From positions 17,416,874-17,480,873 of the forward strand of contig OZ025245.1 of assembly GCA_964019155.1 (NCBI GenBank): DNA of 64,000 nt. The letters are read 5' to 3'. Made by a program: the position numbers and the translations under genes. The stretch is from Osedax fenrisi. Its lineage: Eukaryota; Annelida; Polychaeta; Sabellida; Siboglinidae. Below the pieces are notes generated by a model that saw only the letters and a program-made list of their open reading frames with translations, had not been told where the DNA came from and made no database searches. This document shows positions 58,885 through 64,000 of the stretch, in pieces. How positions within the stretch are numbered: position 1 is the stretch's first letter; each line of letters opens with the position of its first letter.

Positions 58885-59300
58885 ACTTATATTATTGCTT
58901 ACCTTCATTTTTCTCAATACTATTTTCCCTAACTACGATCAATGGTCTCATTACGTAATTCACCAATTATATTCATTCCAATAATACTTATTTTATCATT
59001 TTCTACTAATAGGAATCCTACAGTATTTATAATCTTATCCTCTACTAGAAGGTTAGTTTCAAAATATCCTATATATGGTATGACACCATCATTACCTCCT
59101 CTAATAGGTATCATTGGTAACTTCCTATTAACTCGTGTATCCTTAAGTTTATTAAAAAAACTTACAGGTAATATCGATACCTGACTACCACTATATATAA
59201 GTAATTTAATCATTCGTCCCTTCACTATTACCATCACTTCTCTTCTACTCCTAATTAAGTGTCTCCTCAACCTCTCTATAAGGCTTTCCTTAACAGCTCT
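58885..59300 (-). pseudogene. gypsy retropepsin relic
   Basis: An open run of 113 residues (59270-58929): VMVIVKGRMIKLLIYSGSQV, SILPVSFFNKL, VNRKLPMIPIRG and ISIIGMNIIGEL. The layout is a retroviral-type aspartic protease: the LL-I-D-S/T-G-S/A active site (here Asp replaced by Tyr in LIYSGSQ) and the later I-I/L-G-M/x-N/D-x-I/L box. The loss of the catalytic Asp makes it inactive. Confidence 0.7.
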
Positions 59301-60300
59301 ACTACCTCCGCGTAATTCAGAGCACTCTAGTTCAAATGGCTCCTACACAATCTATCTGCATGTCCTCTCTTACCAAATTTAATGCATACTACCTCTACTA
59401 TATTTAAACAAACTATAGATTCTAATTTCCTTTAGTACTTATTTTGCCATTTCCTATTCTATACATCTAAATATATATTCCTTATCTTCTAACTTAGGCT
59501 CTCTCGCTATCTCTACATCATCTACCTTATAATATATCTCATCCGTTTTCTTCTCGTCTTTATTTTCCAACTTTATAATAATCCTAACCCAATATTACTT
59601 CTCCTCAACTCCACTTACCTTCAATTATTGTGTATACTCTCAATAATTACTTCATCCCAACTCCCTTCCATTACTCTAATTTCCATGCCTAATTTTAACA
59701 GACAATCTAAAAACTTGCTTATTTTCACTGTCTCCCCTTTTTCCTAGCTATTATTTTATAAATAATTTTACTCTTAGACCTACTTAATGAATATCTGTCT
59801 CTCAGGCCTTCCTTTATTTTTTTAATATCTACCATCTCATCTCCTAGCTTAATTATCAATTCCATTTTCGCTGCCCCATTAACATGATAGAACGCAAATA
59901 ATGCTGAATTATTGTATTTCAATACATTTAAACTTAATACATTCCTCTAACTTATTCAATCATCTAACAACATCCGTACTCCCATCAAACTTCTCAAATT
60001 GTACATATGACAAATCACTCATACTATAATTTTTAAGTTCTATACTATTTTGTATATAACTCACTCTAATAGATCTTAATACCATTCACACAATAACATA
60101 CGTACACCTTCTATATTAATTTAATTATGAAGAGAGCATATTTTATAATTCAATTAACTAGCGTGAAAATCGAAGATTCAATCGGATTAGTGCACCGATA
60201 TTGTCGTGAACTAAGACATCTCCTCTTTACTTCAACGTGTCATTGCTTCTCGTCGTATCGCATTATTGTCGCATCTCTTGCTTGAGTCTTCTTTTCGTCC
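59301..60300 (-). pseudogene. gypsy gag relic with zinc knuckle
   Basis: Pieces on the minus strand: FDGSTDVVR near 60000, ALFAFYHVNGAAKMELIIKL (59900), then CIKFGKRGHADRLC near 59400, a CCHC zinc knuckle whose second Cys is now Phe. Position between the PBS/LTR and the protease supports gag. Frames are broken throughout. Confidence 0.6.
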
Positions 60301-60302
60301 AA

Positions 60303-60335
60303 TCAAAATTCGCTATCGGGCACCGCTGTCACCAA
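60303..60335 (-). other. candidate primer-binding site of the gypsy element
   Basis: Directly after the LTR end (minus strand) comes TTGGTGACAGCGGTGCCCG, starting with TGG as primer-binding sites do. The matching tRNA was not identified. Confidence 0.5.
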
Positions 60336-60560
60336 TGTTGACTCCGAAAAACGGAGTATGATAGTTCGCGACATGTTATATATTTTATTGAATGGAAAAG
60401 GACTAGACTTGTGGAGAATGTTGTGTGGTTTGTTGATGGATATGGAAGGGGAATGAGGTGAGGTTCGTGGATGGGGTATAATGGGAATGGTGTATTCGTG
60501 AATGTAGGTTGATTGAGAATGGAGGATGGACGTGTTGGTCGAATTGATAAACATCAAACT
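60336..60560 (-). mobile_element. gypsy LTR, one end defined
   Basis: On the plus strand the boundary begins TGTTGACTCCG at 60336, i.e. the minus-strand LTR ends ...CA, with a perfect hairpin ACTCCG-AAAAA-CGGAGT (60341-60357). GC-raised up to about 60560; the outer LTR end and the partner LTR are not found. Confidence 0.5.
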
Positions 60561-60972
60561 AAAACAAATATTGGTACATATGAAACATCATAAATAAAAA
60601 CAATTATGATTTAAATATATATGAAGAAATTCTTATAATTGATATGATATGATTTACTAGACTTTCAGTGTACGCTGTTGCACTAATAAACCATATCATA
60701 CCGAACTTCTCAAGAATAACTAGATCACTTGAATGGAGAAAACATAAATCAAAAAAACAAATAACCGAAAATATCAAATCAATATTTATATAAATTACAT
60801 AATATTTAAATACGTTAAATCCACGTCTACTAATTGCAATTTAAAAAAACCGATATAAAATTATATAAAAAAAACAAATAACAAAATATATTAAATCAAC
60901 TTTTATACTTATTGCATAACATATTTATAATTTCAATACGCTTAAAAGCAAGTCCATTTAAATCACGATAAT
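60561..60972. other. AT-rich stretch, maybe outer LTR sequence
   Basis: No gene seen. GTGTACGCTGTTGCA near 60670 could lie near the outer LTR end, but this is not supported. Confidence 0.4.
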
Positions 60973-61530
60973 ATAAATATACGCCTCTACATAATGATGA
61001 AGAAATTGATTAATTCTATTAAACTGTTGATAATACTATACAAGAATCACATAAAAAAGATATATTAATTTTGAAAGGTGATTTCAATATAAAAATTGGA
61101 AGTGATACAAATGAGGAATGGGCTGAATGCGCTGGGCGATTTAAAAGGAGTAAGACATGATAGAGGACAAGAACATATCCAGGTGCAGATATCAATAGTG
61201 ATCATGACCTATTACTATGTAACATAAAACTCAAACTGAAGGTGAATAGAAAAACAAAGACCACACGAATACAATTCGATGTCAACAAGTTCACAAATGA
61301 TAAAACCGCAGATAATTACAAAGACGAATTGGAAAAATAACTTAAAGAGTTAGATATTAATAAATATGACCTTACCACATATTATAAGAAAATTGAAGAT
61401 ATAATCATTGACTTAGCGACAAGAACTATAGGAAAATATAGAAGTAAAAAAACAACCATGGATTAAAAAGGGCATACTTGATCTTTTCGATGAAAGACGA
61501 TCTCTTAAGAGGAGGCACTACTTTCGCGGG
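60973..61530 (+). pseudogene. RTE-like LINE endonuclease fragment
   Basis: IYAPLHNDEEID (two stops), TVDNTIQESHKKDILILKGD, FNIKIGSDTNEEWAECAGRF; then ADINSDHDLLLCNIKLKLKV (SDH box), VNKFTNDKTADNYKDELEK, RKKQPW-like GILDLFDERRSLK. It ends in GC-rich CACTACTTTCGCGGG. The closing ~70 bases recur at 62019-62090. Stops interrupt it. Confidence 0.7.
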
Positions 61531-62018
61531 CTAACATGTAAATAGATACGAAAATTACTAGTTTTAAAAACTCTCCAACTTGAAATATTTTAAATATTTT
61601 AAATATTTTATGCAGATGTACTAATAATACTTCATTCTATAATGATTACGATTTTTTTATTTATTATATTCATTTGTTTTATTTAATTATATTAAAAGAA
61701 AAACGTAATTATTAGCATTTGAATGTTTTCTAAATATATTGAAAATTATAGCAATTTTTAATGAATAGAAAAAAAGTTCCGGACTTTTTAGTAAAGCAAC
61801 ATTCGTAAAATTAATATTCTGAAAAAACAGCATTCAAAGTTTAATGAAATATTGTCATGCAATTATAAGAATCATATATTTAAACATCATACAAATCATA
61901 AATATTATTTATATGGCGAATTTAAGTATAATATTGTCATGAAATGATAGATAAATAATTATATATCTTGTTTTCAATATATTATTTTTTTATTTTTTTT
62001 TTTTAAATACAATTTTGA
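61531..62018. other. AT-rich segment between two LINE pieces
   Basis: No gene. Its left end repeats a 20-mer found near 2079 (ACATGTAAATAGATACGAAA). Confidence 0.5.
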
Positions 62019-62870
62019 ACGTAAAAAACAACAATGGATCAAAAACGACATACTTGATCTTTGCGATGAAAGACGATCTCTTAAAGCAGCTAAAAGTAAG
62101 AATAATATAGAACTTATTAGAAAATATAGAAAAGTCAATAATCAAATACGCAAAAATATGAAGACAGCAAAAAAGTAGTGGATACAGATGCAATGTAAAT
62201 CAATAAATGAATACATGAAATATGGACAACATAACAAAAGAAACTATCAAAAGCCTCACAAAATCGTCAGCAAGAAGCACTTCGATAATAGAAGATAAGA
62301 ACGGACAGCCGCTAGCTGAAGACAGAATACTGTCAGTAACCATATAACTATTATATAAAACCTGACCATAGCTTTATAATCAGTCAGATCACAGAGAATG
62401 TAGATGAATTAACAATTTTAAAATCAGAAGTAGAAGAAGCTATACAAATCTAAAAGAAGGTAAATCTCCTGGCATTGATAATATACCTGGTGAGCTACTA
62501 AAATACGGAGGAGACGCAATCGTTAATGTTTTCACAGAACTATGTCAAATATCATGGTCTAACAAAGAATGGCCAAAACAATGGGGAGAGTCCCTAATAG
62601 TACCAATTCCAAAAAAGGCAATCTAAGAAAGTGTATCGAGAATTATAGAACTCTAAGCCTAATATGCCACTCAAGCAAAATTATATTAATAATTATATTG
62701 AATAGATTAAACTCGCAAGCTGAAGAAGTACTTTCGGAAGAACAAGCTGGTTTTAGGAAAGGAAGAAGTATCACTGAGCAGATATTCATTTGTAGAAATC
62801 TAATAGAAAAACACTTAGAAATCCAAAAGTACTTATATCACAATTCAATTTTATTCTTCGCAACAATGGA
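62019..62870 (+). pseudogene. RTE-like LINE fragment, linker to early RT
   Basis: Restarts at KKQQWIKNDILDLCDERRSL, overlapping the end of the previous fragment, then IELIRKYRKVNNQIRKNM; a damaged stretch; SPGIDNIPGELLKYGGDAI, WGESLIVPIPKKGNLRKCIE, NYRTLSLICHSSKIIL, EEQAGFRKGRSITEQIF. It breaks off before motif A. A different family from 39589-40850 in the same broad group. Confidence 0.7.
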
Positions 62871-63800
62871 TACTAGGCGTATACTAATAGTATCCAATAG
62901 TTTTCTCTCATATAAATAGTTATAACTTAGGCCAACTTGAAGGTATCTTGATATAAATATTCAATTACAAATATATTGGTAATAGTGATTATCATAGGGA
63001 CTAATTAATTTTTAAATAATTTAATTTAATTAATATTCAGATATATTCACATCATATACATAATTAAATTATAATTATATAGGTACAGCCGGTGTAATAA
63101 TCAATCGATTATTAATATTTATATGTATATAGGTACTACTAGTTATTTAGTTATCATCATATCTAGTTCTTATCAGAAGATACATGATACTTCTACAAAG
63201 ATGCATAACTAAATCCATCCTACCAATCAACAACTTTTATTAGCTATTTAACAATTTTAAATCCAGTTCAATCGTAATGTCATACATTCTACATCTTTTA
63301 GGTCGTCCTATATGATATATTTAGTAGTCTACTATGCGTTTATGTTATTATTTAACTATTTCATGATTGTTCAAATGTCGTAGTCATTTAAAAATGGACG
63401 ATCGTGTTATAGAATTTTAATTTATATTTAAAATACTTACAAAATATAAATTTAAACATTTTTGTAAGAAATTGAAGCTGCGGTATTTAAATAATATTAA
63501 AAATAGTATTTATATAGTTATTTAGTTAATTAATATTACAAGATATATGTATATATGTGATAGTGTATGTATATATTATTAACTACATAGTATTTCTGTG
63601 TATTTAAATACTTATTAATTCGATGATAATTATTTCTATATATATATCCATTATAAGTATTATCCTCTATTTTTGTCCTACAATAATATTTGAAAGTGTG
63701 TACATGTTATGTATATCCATATTTAAATATTTGCTATTATAATATATATATATATATAACAAATAAACTGTTTTATAAATCATTACATATTTTTATTTAG
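62871..63800. other. AT-rich stretch with a possible LINE C-terminal scrap
   Basis: On the minus strand near 63340-63180, GRPKRCRMYDITIELDLKLL resembles the G-R-P-K-x-R-W-x-D-D-I segment at the C-terminus of RTE-like LINEs; too short to be sure. Otherwise no gene. Confidence 0.3.
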
Positions 63801-63846
63801 AAACCACTGAAGCTATATCAGAACGTATACGTTATTATGAATATAT
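63801..63846 (+). CDS. candidate internal exon
   Basis: Acceptor CATATTTTTATTTAG (ending 63800) and a donor-like AT|GTATAT after 63846. In one frame it reads TTEAISERIRYYEY without a stop, with composition unlike the surrounding AT repeats. No family recognised; the next exon would lie beyond the window or further right. Confidence 0.3.
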
Positions 63847-64000
63847 GTATATATAACACTTCATATTTATAAAATAAATATTTATTTTATTTAAACTATA
63901 ATTAGAACTTTAAATATCGGTTATTTATTATGTATTTTTAATAATTATTTATAATAATTTATAATAAATCTAGTAATTCTTCGTATAATATTATATATAA

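Noticed and set aside
60303..60557. 84-residue minus-strand frame
   Set aside because: Overlaps the LTR end and PBS; low-complexity Ser/Ile/His composition, so taken as non-coding LTR.

Overview
The window is eukaryotic and almost certainly metazoan DNA. It is very A+T-rich (about four-fifths by eye), packed with (TA)n microsatellites, and dominated by dead or dying transposable elements. There are no operons, ribosome-binding sites, rRNA genes or CRISPR arrays. Metazoan origin is suggested by short GC-raised open segments bounded by AG/GT splice signals, one of which (48834-48946, +) resembles part of a DSL (Delta/Serrate/Lag-2) domain, and by the mix of endonuclease/reverse-transcriptase (EN/RT) LINE families, a tRNA-derived SINE and a Ty3/gypsy relic. 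The species cannot be told from this sequence.

Layout. 1-7 kb: AT desert with a possible terminal exon (188-235), a SINE (4139-4447), a LINE 3' end and a small RT scrap. 7.08-11.59 kb (-): a nearly complete LINE with a PHD-finger ORF1 and an uninterrupted 937-residue EN-RT ORF2, the best-preserved element here. 11.6-16.5 kb: a 290-bp dispersed repeat, a fold-back-like cluster, an endonuclease relic and a SINE. 16.96-19.70 kb (-): an internally deleted LINE. 20.7-22.9 kb: a palindromic repeat and two LINE 3' ends. 24.5-29.03 kb (+): a second, decayed copy of the PHD-ORF1 LINE. 29.96-30.11 kb (+): a convincing host exon. 30.4-36.3 kb: a SINE and four LINE pieces on the minus strand. 36.56-42.64 kb: a 6.1-kb structure with about 1-kb inverted arms enclosing candidate exons and an RTE-like fragment. 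43-48.8 kb (-): a third lineage with a zinc-finger ORF1. 48.8-49.2 kb: the DSL-like exons. 49.6-50.7 kb: a tRNA-like Pol III unit, a higher-order satellite and a palindromic element between direct repeats. 51.2-54.4 kb (+): two RT relics. 54.4-60.56 kb (-): a gypsy element (LTR, PBS, gag, protease ... RT) split by a LINE. 61-63 kb (+): RTE-like EN and RT fragments.

How the parts work together. The LINEs encode target-primed reverse transcription (endonuclease plus RT); ORF1 proteins with PHD-type zinc fingers are the presumed RNA-binding partners, and the SINEs are presumed non-autonomous users of such machinery. The most interesting pattern is at the ORF1/ORF2 junction. In four elements from three lineages, the ORF2 frame just upstream of the endonuclease holds a stop codon followed directly by CTA (TGA-CTA three times, TAA-CTA once). 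UGA-CUA is the classic stop-codon readthrough context, so these elements may make ORF2 by programmed readthrough.
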